Assembly (NCBI RefSeq): GCF_031729055.1
Contig: NZ_JAVMIP010000001.1
Location: forward strand, 186,001 to 250,000
Direction: 5' to 3'
Length of the DNA stretch: 64,000 bases
Source: Pseudocalidococcus azoricus BACA0444
GTDB taxonomy: Bacteria; Cyanobacteriota; Cyanobacteriia; Thermosynechococcales; Thermosynechococcaceae
The stretch's first letter is position 1. Each line of letters begins with the position of its first letter. The position numbers were made by a program, and so were the translations under genes. This document shows positions 9,869 through 17,907 of this stretch, piece after piece. The notes beneath the pieces are model-generated. The model was not told where the DNA came from, ran no database searches, and saw nothing but the letters and a program-made list of their open reading frames with translations.

Positions 9869-10066
9869 ATGCCAAAACTTAAGACCCGCCGCGCCGCCGC
9901 CAAACGATTTCGAGCGACCGGAAGTGGTAAATGGATCCGCCGGAAAGCCAATAAGAATCACCTCTTAGAGCACAAAGGCTCCGATCGAAAAAATCGCCTC
10001 TCCCAAATGGCTGTTGTGGATGAGCGGGATGGGGAGCGGGTGACATTGATGTTGCCCTACTTGTAA
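9869..10066 (+). CDS. rpmI: 50S ribosomal protein L35
   Basis: L35 is 65 residues here, starting [20 protein letters not shown] and rich in lysine and arginine ([16 protein letters not shown]). It binds 23S rRNA in the large subunit. The open frame extends 20 codons upstream, but the family N-terminus and an AGGGG sequence just ahead fix the ATG at 9869. It is followed after 84 bp by rplT on the same strand, the usual rpmI-rplT pair. infC, which often precedes it, is not adjacent here. Confidence 0.97.
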   Translation: MPKLKTRRAAAKRFRATGSGKWIRRKANKNHLLEHKGSDRKNRLSQMAVVDERDGERVTLMLPYL

Positions 10067-10150
10067 GCACCTCAATAAACGGTCTTGGTGCCGACAAAAA
10101 TTTTTCAACATGATGGGTAATTTTGCAGCACATTTAAGGATTGTTACGGT

Positions 10151-10501
10151 ATGGCTAGGGTAAAACGGGGCAATGTGGCCCGCAAACGGCGCAAAAAAAT
10201 TCTCAAGTTAGCGAAAGGCTTCCGCGGCGCGCACTCTAAACTATTTCGGGCCGCTAACCAAGTGGTGATGAAAGCACTTTGTAATGCCTATCGCGACCGG
10301 CGGCGGCGGAAACGGGACTTCCGGCGGTTGTGGATTGCCCGGATCAATGCGGCGGCCAGGCTCCATGGTGTCAGCTACAGCCAATTGATTGGCCAGTTGA
10401 AGCAGGCCGACATTGAGCTTAACCGGAAAATGTTATCCCAATTGGCGATTCTTGACCCAGATGCCTTTGCAAAAGTGATTGCAGTGGCCACGCAAAAGTA
10501 A
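10151..10501 (+). CDS. rplT: 50S ribosomal protein L20
   Basis: L20 is 116 residues here, starting [20 protein letters not shown], with the conserved [28 protein letters not shown] and [11 protein letters not shown] segments. It binds 23S rRNA early in large-subunit assembly, and in several bacteria it represses its own operon through the rpmI-rplT mRNA. It is the second gene of a two-gene operon with rpmI. The 84-bp spacer could carry such an autoregulatory site, but I could not fold it with confidence. Confidence 0.97.
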   Translation: MARVKRGNVARKRRKKILKLAKGFRGAHSKLFRAANQVVMKALCNAYRDRRRRKRDFRRLWIARINAAARLHGVSYSQLIGQLKQADIELNRKMLSQLAILDPDAFAKVIAVATQK

Positions 10502-10662
10502 GCCCAATTCAACTATTTCAACCCTTTTTTAAGGACTAAGTCCCGCCCTTAAAGATTTCTGTCTGGCTAGAAGTCTTTGGGGCATTTATTTTGATGTTTA
10601 AGTTGCCAGGCCTGGTAGCATGGGCATAGGCTTGGGCCGGTCTAAACCTCAGGTTAGTTTCT

Positions 10663-11145
10663 ATGTCTTGGTTGACAGCTTTGGGGCAATTCATTGTCGA
10701 GCTTGCGGTTAGTGATGAGAAGTTTCTGAAGGCATTAAAACGAGTTGAAGGCCTAGCCTCTCGGATTTTAGCCTTAGGGATGATTGTAGTTATTATTGCT
10801 GCCATTACTGATGTTGGCCGGTTCATCTTAACAGAGCTACTTACTCCCCCCTATTGGCAATTTACAACCGACTTAGTGCGGATTTTTGGTTTATTTCTCA
10901 ATGTTTTAGTGGCCTTGGAAATTCTCGAAAATATTACGGCTTATCTGCGGACAGATGTTTCTGCCCAAATCGTGGAATTAGTGATTGTGACAGCTTTAAT
11001 TGCCATTGCTCGAAAAATCATTATTTTGAATATTGATCAACCGGAGACCATTCCTAAATTAGTCGGCTTGGCCGTGAGTATTTTGGCTGTCACCATCAGC
11101 TATTGGATTATTCGCCGTCAAAACCATCATCAACGCCAACGCTAG
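10663..11145 (+). CDS. psiE: PsiE-family phosphate-starvation-inducible membrane protein
   Basis: This is a 160-residue integral membrane protein with four hydrophobic segments at about 34-54, 68-92, 100-120 and 128-147. The sequence (ALKRVEGLASRILALGMIVV, ALEILENITAYL, ARKIIILNI) fits the PsiE/YjbA family; E. coli psiE is induced by phosphate starvation but its function is unknown. The C-terminus is short and basic (RRQNHHQRQR). Its last 38 bases overlap the 3' end of the convergent DUF309 gene. No pho box was identified upstream. Confidence 0.82.
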   Translation: MSWLTALGQFIVELAVSDEKFLKALKRVEGLASRILALGMIVVIIAAITDVGRFILTELLTPPYWQFTTDLVRIFGLFLNVLVALEILENITAYLRTDVSAQIVELVIVTALIAIARKIIILNIDQPETIPKLVGLAVSILAVTISYWIIRRQNHHQRQR

Positions 11146-11509
11146 GGGATATGGGGGCCAAGGTTACAATGTGCAGCTTTGGCCAGGCCTGGGGGGGCTG
11201 GTTGGTTTGTAAACACTCCAACAGGGCCTGGGCTTGTTCAACCAGTGAAGCCACATCCACCCAACTATAAGCGGGCCAATACTGGTTTAACCGCCGACAA
11301 CCCTCGGCTAACAGGAGAACTGCTCCCCGTTGATTCTGGTTCTGGAGATGATAGCAGGCAACCGCTAACTGGAGAACCCCTTGAAAAAAGGTTCGTTCCG
11401 GTTCACGGGCTTCTGTCCAGAGGGCTTCTAAGGTGTCATGGCAGGCATAGAACTCACCCTGATTAAATTCAAGGACGGCCTGGCCAACCTCAGGGGGCAA
11501 ATCATTCAC
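11108..11509 (-). CDS. DUF309 domain protein
   Basis: DUF309 proteins are small helical proteins of unknown role, common in cyanobacteria and plastids. The signature FNQGEFYACHDTLEALW, followed by FFQGVLQLAVACYHLQN, is clear. The open frame reaches 11575 inside ftrC. A GTG at 11509, overlapping the ftrC stop by 8 bp, gives a protein of about 133 residues that starts close to where homologues start (VNDLPPEVGQAVLEF). I prefer it; the longer 155-residue form is possible. It is likely co-transcribed and translationally coupled with ftrC. Its 3' end overlaps the convergent psiE by 38 bp. Confidence 0.85.
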   Translation of the reverse strand: MNDLPPEVGQAVLEFNQGEFYACHDTLEALWTEAREPERTFFQGVLQLAVACYHLQNQNQRGAVLLLAEGCRRLNQYWPAYSWVDVASLVEQAQALLECLQTNQPPQAWPKLHIVTLAPISPSVGVDDGFDGE

Positions 11510-11900
11510 TGACGGAGTAACGATTGGTTTCCGCACGGATTTGGTCAAAGCTGATTTCTTGGGCTGTGCCGACAAAGGGATTGTCTGGGGTCAGAAACAA
11601 CATACAGTGGCATTCTTTCCGTTCTCGCATCGGCACACAAGGACAGTTCCAGTACACCGCTGCTACCTCGGCTTCCTTATCGTCATAATGGCGGCAAGGG
11701 CATAGAGGGGAGCCATAATCATCCTTATGCTTGGCCAGGCCCTCCAGCACCACCGCTGTTGTCCCCAAATCCACGCAAAAATAAGTACCCGTGCGCTTGG
11801 CATAGGTTTCCGCAAATTTACGCATCGCTTCCAAGTTTTTATCGGAGGCTTGTTGCGGTTGATACCCGTTACTCATAAAGGAGGTGCTCATGGGGGGCAT
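11502..11900 (-). CDS. ftrC: Ferredoxin-thioredoxin reductase catalytic chain
   Basis: This is the 132-residue 4Fe-4S catalytic subunit of ferredoxin-thioredoxin reductase, which passes photosynthetic electrons from ferredoxin to thioredoxin and so couples carbon metabolism to light. Six conserved cysteines form three C-X-C motifs: CPC at 67-69, CPC at 86-88 and CHC at 97-99. They occur in the family contexts GSPLCPCRHY, YWNCPCVPMRERKECHCMLF. A GGTGG sequence stands ten bases before the ATG at 11900; another ATG three codons on is also usable. The variable chain (ftrV) is not in this window. DUF309 follows with a short overlap. Confidence 0.95.
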   Translation of the reverse strand: MPPMSTSFMSNGYQPQQASDKNLEAMRKFAETYAKRTGTYFCVDLGTTAVVLEGLAKHKDDYGSPLCPCRHYDDKEAEVAAVYWNCPCVPMRERKECHCMLFLTPDNPFVGTAQEISFDQIRAETNRYSVSE

Positions 11901-12175
11901 TTTTACCGTACCACCTTTGTTTTCTTGCGGTAAAGTTAGGTTTATGCCTCTTAAAATTTCCAGGCCTGGGGCAATGATCGGCTCAAATCCTAACCTTGAT
12001 TGGGGTTGCTAGAAATGCAACATTCTAGATATAGATTAACCTCAATCCCCAGACTCACAAAAATGTTGCAGGTGCAAGCAACCGTGCAAGGATTAAGCTA
12101 GGAAGTATTGAACCCAAAATGGGTAACGCTATCAGTGTTAACGATTGTTTCATTTGGGAATTGCCCACTACCACA

Positions 12176-12655
12176 ATGTCTTTGGACAATTTACGCACGC
12201 TTTATCAGCAGGTTATTCTTGAGCATTACAAAAAGCCACGCCATCGGGGCCGGACTGAGCCAGTTGACCGACAACAACGGGGACATAATCCGTCCTGTGG
12301 AGACACCATTGAGCTAACCGTCCAACTCTCCCCTGACCAGACCCAGATTACCGATATCCAGTTTGAAGGGGAAGGTTGTGCAATTGCCATGGCTTCGGTG
12401 GATTTAATGGCTGATGCTCTGCGGGGTAGAACCATTGACCAGGCCAACAGGATGGTGGAGCAATTCCAGGCCATGATGAAGGGTGAATTTGAATTTCCCC
12501 AAGACCTGCGTAAATTAAATGTCATGCAAGGGGTGGCCCAATTTCCCGTGCGAATTAAATGTGCAACCCTGAGTTGGCATACCCTGCGCGCCGCCTTAGA
12601 GTCATCCGTTACCGCCGCCGGGCCAGAATTTGTCAGCAATGAGGACAGCAATTAA
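12176..12655 (+). CDS. sufU: SufU/IscU-type Fe-S cluster scaffold
   Basis: This is a 159-residue NifU-N family protein. The three ligand cysteines are C41 (GHNPSCGD), C68 (GEGCAIAMAS) and C129 (VRIKCATLSW), and GEGCAIAMASVDLM is the typical SufU pattern. The insertion before the third cysteine distinguishes SufU from IscU. SufU accepts sulfur from SufS in a zinc-dependent way in Gram-positive bacteria and serves Fe-S assembly. Translation starts at the ATG at 12176 (MSLDNLRTLYQQVILEHYKK); an upstream ATG at 12119 would add an unconserved leader. The TAATG overlap with ycf51 downstream suggests coupled translation. Confidence 0.88.
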   Translation: MSLDNLRTLYQQVILEHYKKPRHRGRTEPVDRQQRGHNPSCGDTIELTVQLSPDQTQITDIQFEGEGCAIAMASVDLMADALRGRTIDQANRMVEQFQAMMKGEFEFPQDLRKLNVMQGVAQFPVRIKCATLSWHTLRAALESSVTAAGPEFVSNEDSN

Positions 12656-13155
12656 TGTTTACCCCAGATGCATTTTTCACCTATGGGCAGTGGTCGGCTG
12701 GGTTAACCTTGGCAGTGGCCCTATTGGCAGGATTGGGCTTTTTGTTCAAGTGGGGATTTCGGTTTCGACTGGTGGGTTCGACCGGATTCATGATTGTTTT
12801 GACAGCCGGGTTATTTGCCCTCAGTTTAGTCCCCTTGACCCATACCCAAGTTGCCGGAGCCATCCGCTATAGTTTGGTGTTTGATAATGGGGCCAACCTA
12901 GCCACCATTGCTGTCCCCTCCACCATTACACCCCCAGAACTGGAAGCCACTCTCCGCCAAGCGGCCAGTGATCTCTTTTCCCCGGGCCGTTTGGGAATAG
13001 GGCGTGATCAACTTTTGATCCAGGCCCGGACTGTCACCCACCCCCAAGCCGGTATTTCCCGTCCCTTAGTTCTCGGACAGGTCAAACGCTCCTTAGCCGT
13101 GCGGGATGATCAAAATCTGGAAATCACAATTTTTCAGGATAAGTTAGGGACATAA
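12655..13155 (+). CDS. ycf51: Ycf51 family (DUF2518) protein
   Basis: This is a 166-residue protein of the Ycf51/DUF2518 family, found in cyanobacteria and some algal plastids and of unknown function. It has two hydrophobic segments near 14-33 and 42-60, then a soluble domain with LEATLRQAASDLFSPGRLG and the conserved SRPLVLGQVKRS. Its ATG overlaps the sufU stop codon (TAATG), so it is probably translated by reinitiation from the sufU message. That link suggests, but does not show, a role in Fe-S or thylakoid biogenesis. Confidence 0.85.
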   Translation: MFTPDAFFTYGQWSAGLTLAVALLAGLGFLFKWGFRFRLVGSTGFMIVLTAGLFALSLVPLTHTQVAGAIRYSLVFDNGANLATIAVPSTITPPELEATLRQAASDLFSPGRLGIGRDQLLIQARTVTHPQAGISRPLVLGQVKRSLAVRDDQNLEITIFQDKLGT

Positions 13156-13203
13156 GAGTTGGCTCGCGTCCTTTGGAGCTTTGCTACCATGACCCAAACC
13201 TAA

Positions 13204-13857
13204 ATGCAACCCGCCGTAACTATTCAAACCCTAGGGGATAGTTGGGTAAAAACATCTTGGGACGATTATTGCCAGCTTCTCGCACAGCCAGCGCAGGAAA
13301 ACACACGGGGATATTATTACAAAGGCTTGATGAGGTTAGACATGGCTCTCGTCAGTCCCGATCATGCGGAAGGCGATCATCTGATGGCCCTGGCTGTCAA
13401 CCTGTTTAGCATCACCCGTCATGTCCCGTTGAAAATCCTCTCTAACTGTAGTTATCAACGCTCTGGAACTCTAGGTTGCCAAGCAGATATTTCTGTCTAT
13501 TTTGGTGCTCAGGTCTCAGAGATTCCCTTTGGGGCGAACTTGATTGATTTAGATCAGCATTCGGCTCCTGCTTTAGTCATTGAAATTGCCCAGTCCTCTC
13601 TGTCAGATGATTTAGGAATTAAACGCGCCCTTTATGAAGCCTTGGGAGTACAAGAATATTGGGTGGTGGATGTGGCAACTCTGAGCATAACGGCTTATCA
13701 GATTGTGGATTTAGAAAGTTATCAAATTCAAGAATCACAACTCCTCCCCGGTCTCAACTTTCGTCTTTTAGAAATGGCTTTACGGCAAAGTCGCACAACG
13801 GATCATCAGCAAGTCGGGGCCTGGTTATTGAGTCAGTTTCAACAGTTAGGGACTTGA
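13204..13857 (+). CDS. Uma2 family (DUF820) restriction-like nuclease-fold protein
   Basis: This is a 217-residue protein of the Uma2/DUF820 family, greatly expanded in cyanobacteria. It has a PD-(D/E)XK nuclease fold: the sequence ADISVYF supplies the acidic residue and PALVIEIAQSSLSDDLGIKRALYEALGVQEYWVVD carries the E-x-A and lysine region plus the hallmark EYWVVD. Family function is unsettled; many copies appear mobile. It starts at the ATG at 13204, 48 bp downstream of ycf51. No Shine-Dalgarno is obvious. It ends 9 bp from the stop of a convergent oxidoreductase. Confidence 0.88.
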   Translation: MQPAVTIQTLGDSWVKTSWDDYCQLLAQPAQENTRGYYYKGLMRLDMALVSPDHAEGDHLMALAVNLFSITRHVPLKILSNCSYQRSGTLGCQADISVYFGAQVSEIPFGANLIDLDQHSAPALVIEIAQSSLSDDLGIKRALYEALGVQEYWVVDVATLSITAYQIVDLESYQIQESQLLPGLNFRLLEMALRQSRTTDHQQVGAWLLSQFQQLGT

Positions 13858-13865
13858 CGATTGGG

Positions 13866-15659
13866 CTAGGTTTCCAAAGCAACCACTCGAATCCATTTGC
13901 CGCTCAGATTTGGCGTGCCCCAAACGGTAACAACTTGTCCCAGGTGGAGAGTTTTAAGCTGTTGTTCAATCTCGGCTTGCAAGGTGACTAGGGCCCAGGC
14001 CTGGGCAGATGCATCGGTGAGTTGGTAGGTTTGGGAGTCGGCTTGGGTGATGATACCTGTTAGGGAGGGGATTTGGCTCAGGTGGGGCGGCGGGGGCGGG
14101 ACTGAGAGCGGGGCATAACCGGATGGGGGATAGGGGGCGGCGTGGCGTAAAACATTTAGTTGGGCGATAAACCATTCGGGATGATCTGGAGGGAGATTAT
14201 AAAAGGGAATGATTGCGGCCGGGGCCTGGGGGTCTTTGAGGAGTGCCCATTGGAGTTGTTCAATTTTGAGTTCGGCTAATGATGTTTTCGTTTTAATGGC
14301 TAATGCCGCGGCCATCCCAGCAGCTTGCCCAATATTTAAGACTAGGGGTTGTAGGCGGGTGGCACCATTGGCAATATGGGAAACAGAAATATTTTTATCA
14401 CAACAAATAAACCCATCCATCCCGGCTGGAATCAAAGCCCCCAAGGGAATAGTAAAGGGAGTTCCTGTCCAACGACCGCCCCAGCAAATGGATTTTGGAG
14501 CCAACTTAAATTCAAAACCTGGGTAGTGATGATCATTGGGGTAGTTGCCAACTGCAACTGAAGTAATTTGTCCCTGCTCATTGACAGGTAGGGGAGCAAC
14601 TTGGCCCTGGGGCAAAATCCCGAACTCGGTGACAGTCGTTATGCCAATAAGCCGCCGACTCTCTCGAAAATAGGGATAGAGGGCAAATTCGCAGCCTCCC
14701 AAGGTGGGTTGATCGAGGGGAAAAACATCTCTGGCCAGGCCATAGCGTTGTCCCAGATGGAGTTGAATATAGTGGGCAAAATCCTGACTATGCCAAAGAC
14801 TCTCTCGGAAAAATTCTTCACGGGCAGCCGGGGAGGCAATCAGTCGATTCAAATTTACCCCATAGTCATTGCCATTTTGGGGCCAGTTGAGCATGAATTG
14901 ATTGCCAGGTAAGCGGCCGTAATTGAGAAAATAATCCGGTGCATAACCCGCCCAGGCCCCCCTAAATTTCGCTTCATCCCAGAGGGGTGAGGGGGCAATG
15001 GCTGGAGCCGTTTTATTTTCGCCATAGTCTTGGAGCATCACCACCCAAGTCGGGGCCTGGACAGGATAGGTGGCGGTGATTGGATTGGGTAGGGGCGGCG
15101 CGCTCGGCTCAGACCAAGATTCTCGCCAATCCCAACCCCAGCGATGAGGAATATCGCCTAATGCCAATAAATCCCCCAGTTCTGTTCCGTCAATGGTGAT
15201 CTGAGCCTGGATATTCAGGGGCGGGAGTTGATTTTGGGGTTGAGGCAACTGATAGCGATCCGCAGGGGCAAATTCGACTCCGACAATGCGATGACCGACG
15301 CGGTTAACGGTCTGGGGAATGTAGCCAGAAATCCACCTGAGATTCGGTAATGCCGCCACCCATTCGGCAAAGATCTGCGCTCCCACTGCTGGACGGTAGG
15401 TAAAAAAACTCACCCAGGCCTGGTCAACAAATTGGCGATTTTGGACTTCCCGGATGAAGGCTCCCCACAGGCCCGTTTGCCAAGCCGCTAATTCATTGCC
15501 ATCCGGCGCAGCGACCCCAGCCGCGGTTAACATTCCCCCCAACCAATTAAATTCACTGACCAAGATTACCTCAACCCCAGCCCGCGCCGCTTGAATCGCC
15601 GCTGCCGTGCCCCCGGTTCCCCCACCAACGACTAAAACTTGGGTTGTGAGGTGCTGCAT
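13866..15659 (-). CDS. FAD-dependent oxidoreductase
   Basis: This is a 597-residue protein with an N-terminal FAD-binding Rossmann motif (VLVVGGGTGGTAAAIQAARAG) and the FAD_oxidored family sequence FNWLGGMLTAAGVAAPDG. A second part holds TIDGTELGDLLALGD and, near the FAD end, GFICCDKNISVSHIANGATRLQP with a final GQAAGMAAALAI. This matches the PF12831 group of flavoproteins of unknown substrate. The last 60 residues look like an extra small domain (QTYQLTDASAQAWALVTL). Translation most likely begins at the ATG at 15659, with a TTG two codons upstream as alternative. It is monocistronic. Confidence 0.85.
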   Translation of the reverse strand: MQHLTTQVLVVGGGTGGTAAAIQAARAGVEVILVSEFNWLGGMLTAAGVAAPDGNELAAWQTGLWGAFIREVQNRQFVDQAWVSFFTYRPAVGAQIFAEWVAALPNLRWISGYIPQTVNRVGHRIVGVEFAPADRYQLPQPQNQLPPLNIQAQITIDGTELGDLLALGDIPHRWGWDWRESWSEPSAPPLPNPITATYPVQAPTWVVMLQDYGENKTAPAIAPSPLWDEAKFRGAWAGYAPDYFLNYGRLPGNQFMLNWPQNGNDYGVNLNRLIASPAAREEFFRESLWHSQDFAHYIQLHLGQRYGLARDVFPLDQPTLGGCEFALYPYFRESRRLIGITTVTEFGILPQGQVAPLPVNEQGQITSVAVGNYPNDHHYPGFEFKLAPKSICWGGRWTGTPFTIPLGALIPAGMDGFICCDKNISVSHIANGATRLQPLVLNIGQAAGMAAALAIKTKTSLAELKIEQLQWALLKDPQAPAAIIPFYNLPPDHPEWFIAQLNVLRHAAPYPPSGYAPLSVPPPPPHLSQIPSLTGIITQADSQTYQLTDASAQAWALVTLQAEIEQQLKTLHLGQVVTVWGTPNLSGKWIRVVALET

Positions 15660-15813
15660 TGGCAATCTTGGGAATGAAGGATCGGCATGAATTCATGGCC
15701 TGGCCATAGCGTGCCTATTATCTCACCCAGATTGCTAAACTGGTCTATCCTAGGGCCTGGGAAAAATTAAACTCTCCTCGCCCCCTAGTCCTTATCCCCC
15801 CAGTCCTGCCTCC

Positions 15814-16500
15814 ATGTCACTGCCCGATCATTACAGCACCTTAGAACTGACCCCCACCGCCAGCCAGAGGGAGATTAAGCAGGCCTATCGCCGTTTAGTG
15901 AAGCAATTTCATCCTGACACGAACAATCAATCCAACCATAGCCATGAGAAAATGCTCCGGCTCAATTTTGCCTATGAGATTTTGGGGGATCCGGCCCAAC
16001 GCCAGGCCTATGACCAACAACGGCTAGTGATTGGCTCCCGCAGCTTTGGATTTGCCGTTAATATTCCCACCGAAAACTATCACCAGGCCCGCCAAAAGGA
16101 TCAGGACTTTGCCCTCTGGTTACGGAACGTTTATGAACCCGTCAGCAAAATTATCCGGAATATTATTCGACCCCTCCAAGAGCAAATTGATCAACTGGCC
16201 GCCGACCCCTTTGATGATGTTCTGTTGGAGGAGTTCCAAGGCTACCTTGGCAAAAGTGCCACCCTCTTGAGTGCTGCCCGTAGCCGTCTCCAGACCTGTC
16301 CTAATCCAGCCCGAGCCGGAGCCATTGCCTTAAATCTTTACTATTGTTTGAATCAAATTGATGATGGCCTGGAAGACCTTTATACCTTTACGCTGAATTT
16401 TGATGACTCCTATCTCCACACTGGCCAGGAACTTTTTCGGATTGCGACGGGACTGTTTCGAGAAGCCAATGCGGCCGTCAAAACCTCTACCCCCCTCTAA
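15814..16500 (+). CDS. J-domain (DnaJ-like) protein
   Basis: This is a 228-residue co-chaperone-like protein. An N-terminal J domain covers about residues 4-68 (DHYSTLELTPTASQREIKQA, FHPDTN with the HPD motif, and AYEILGDPAQRQAYDQ). There is no G/F region, zinc domain or DnaJ C-terminal domain. The rest is helical (VYEPVSKIIRNIIRPLQEQI, LLEEFQGYLGKSATLLSAAR), a C-terminal region I associate with cyanobacterial J proteins. J domains stimulate a DnaK ATPase; the client is unknown. The following DUF3370 gene overlaps its end or starts 5 bp after it, so the two are likely co-transcribed. Confidence 0.88.
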   Translation: MSLPDHYSTLELTPTASQREIKQAYRRLVKQFHPDTNNQSNHSHEKMLRLNFAYEILGDPAQRQAYDQQRLVIGSRSFGFAVNIPTENYHQARQKDQDFALWLRNVYEPVSKIIRNIIRPLQEQIDQLAADPFDDVLLEEFQGYLGKSATLLSAARSRLQTCPNPARAGAIALNLYYCLNQIDDGLEDLYTFTLNFDDSYLHTGQELFRIATGLFREANAAVKTSTPL

Positions 16501-17878
16501 ACCCATGCCTCTTGCGGGACAATTCACCGGCCTAACCCTGGCCATGCTGAGTCTGGCTCTACCGTTGCGCGCATTCGCCCAAACCACCCCACCACCAGAA
16601 ACGATTCTCCAACCCCAAAAGGTTTTGCCACTGCCAGGGGGCCTGGATCAGGTAAGGGTGTTCAATAGCAACAGTCCAGAAGTGGTCTCTCAAGCAGGGA
16701 TTTTACTTTCAACCTTTCCGCCCCAAGGCATGGCTACCCCCACTGCCCACTTGAACACCCGTTTCCAAGGCCGCTTTGATATTTTTGCCCACCACATTGC
16801 CAAGCCTGCAACACCAGAGGATTTACGGACGCTCTATTTGGGGGTCATTGCCCAAAACCCAACCCATAAACCCGTGACGATCAACATCCTCCAGGCCGCG
16901 AGTTATGTTAGCCAACCCGATGCACCCTTTATTCCCTTGCCGGATGTTCAAAATAATGATTCAGGGATGATCTATGCCGGGCCTGGGGATCGGGTGATGA
17001 CCGAGATTCTTCGGGGCCAACGCCAAGCCATCTTTCCACCCCAAGTGGTGATTCCGCCCCAAAGCAGTGCCCTGTTGCTCAACTTGCCCATTTCCGTGAA
17101 AGAACTTACTCCACCCTTGAATGGTCGCTCGGCCCTCCTCAGGCTTCGCAGCAATGGCCCCGTCTATTTAGCCAGTTTGGGACTCTATGCCAGGCAAGAT
17201 GCTCAGGGACAGGAAACACCCCCCAGCCTTGAGGATTGGCAAACCTTACTCAAAACTGGCTCCCTTGTAACCCCTCGAGATAAACCGCCATCGGTTCCAG
17301 GCCGGCCTGGGCCGATTATTTACAGTCGTGTAGCCGGTGTGGGTGTCGGATCTCGTTGGTACAATCAAACAACAAAACTTGAAATTCCCAGGCCGGGTGA
17401 GCGATTTTCCTTTCCTTTAAGCACAGTGATTGGGGGCACATTGGGAACTGGCCAGGTGCAAGCGGCCCCCCTCATTGCTCGTTACCCCGACACTGCCTAC
17501 CAGGCCCACGGCAACTATGGGATTGAATATGACCTCAATTTTCCCCTCTTTAACCCGACTAATCAGCCCCAAACGATTACCTTGACGATTCAAAGCCCTG
17601 TCAAAACTAACCTGGCTGAACCTGGCCTGCGCTTTCTCAACCCACCCCCCAATCGCATCTTTTTCCGGGGAACGGTGCGTTTTCGCTATCGGGATGATGC
17701 CGGAACCCCCCAAAGTCAATCCTTCCATCTGGTTCAGAAACAGGGACAACAGGGGCCAGAGCTACTGAGGCTGACCTTACAACCCCAGGAAACTCGCCTT
17801 GTCCAAGTGAATTTTCTCTATCCCCCCGATGCCACCCCAGTCCAGGTTTTAACCCTTGCAAACCTAACCCAACCTTGA
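16469..17878 (+). CDS. DUF3370 family exported protein
   Basis: This is a cyanobacterial DUF3370 protein of 469 residues from the chosen start. An N-terminal signal peptide with a hydrophobic core (LTLAMLSLALP) ends at AFA-QTT. Starting at the ATG at 16469 gives basic residues in the signal n-region (MRPSKPLPPSKP) and a GAGAAG just upstream. The ATG at 16505 has neither. The mature part is beta-rich, with ALPGGLD-type and YSRVAGVGVGSRWYN segments, and many prolines. Members are thought to be periplasmic or outer-membrane linked; function is unknown. It overlaps the J-domain gene by 32 bp. Confidence 0.85.
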   Translation: MRPSKPLPPSKPMPLAGQFTGLTLAMLSLALPLRAFAQTTPPPETILQPQKVLPLPGGLDQVRVFNSNSPEVVSQAGILLSTFPPQGMATPTAHLNTRFQGRFDIFAHHIAKPATPEDLRTLYLGVIAQNPTHKPVTINILQAASYVSQPDAPFIPLPDVQNNDSGMIYAGPGDRVMTEILRGQRQAIFPPQVVIPPQSSALLLNLPISVKELTPPLNGRSALLRLRSNGPVYLASLGLYARQDAQGQETPPSLEDWQTLLKTGSLVTPRDKPPSVPGRPGPIIYSRVAGVGVGSRWYNQTTKLEIPRPGERFSFPLSTVIGGTLGTGQVQAAPLIARYPDTAYQAHGNYGIEYDLNFPLFNPTNQPQTITLTIQSPVKTNLAEPGLRFLNPPPNRIFFRGTVRFRYRDDAGTPQSQSFHLVQKQGQQGPELLRLTLQPQETRLVQVNFLYPPDATPVQVLTLANLTQP

Positions 17879-17907
17879 GGAAGATGCGACTGGGGCCCGA
17901 GATCCAT

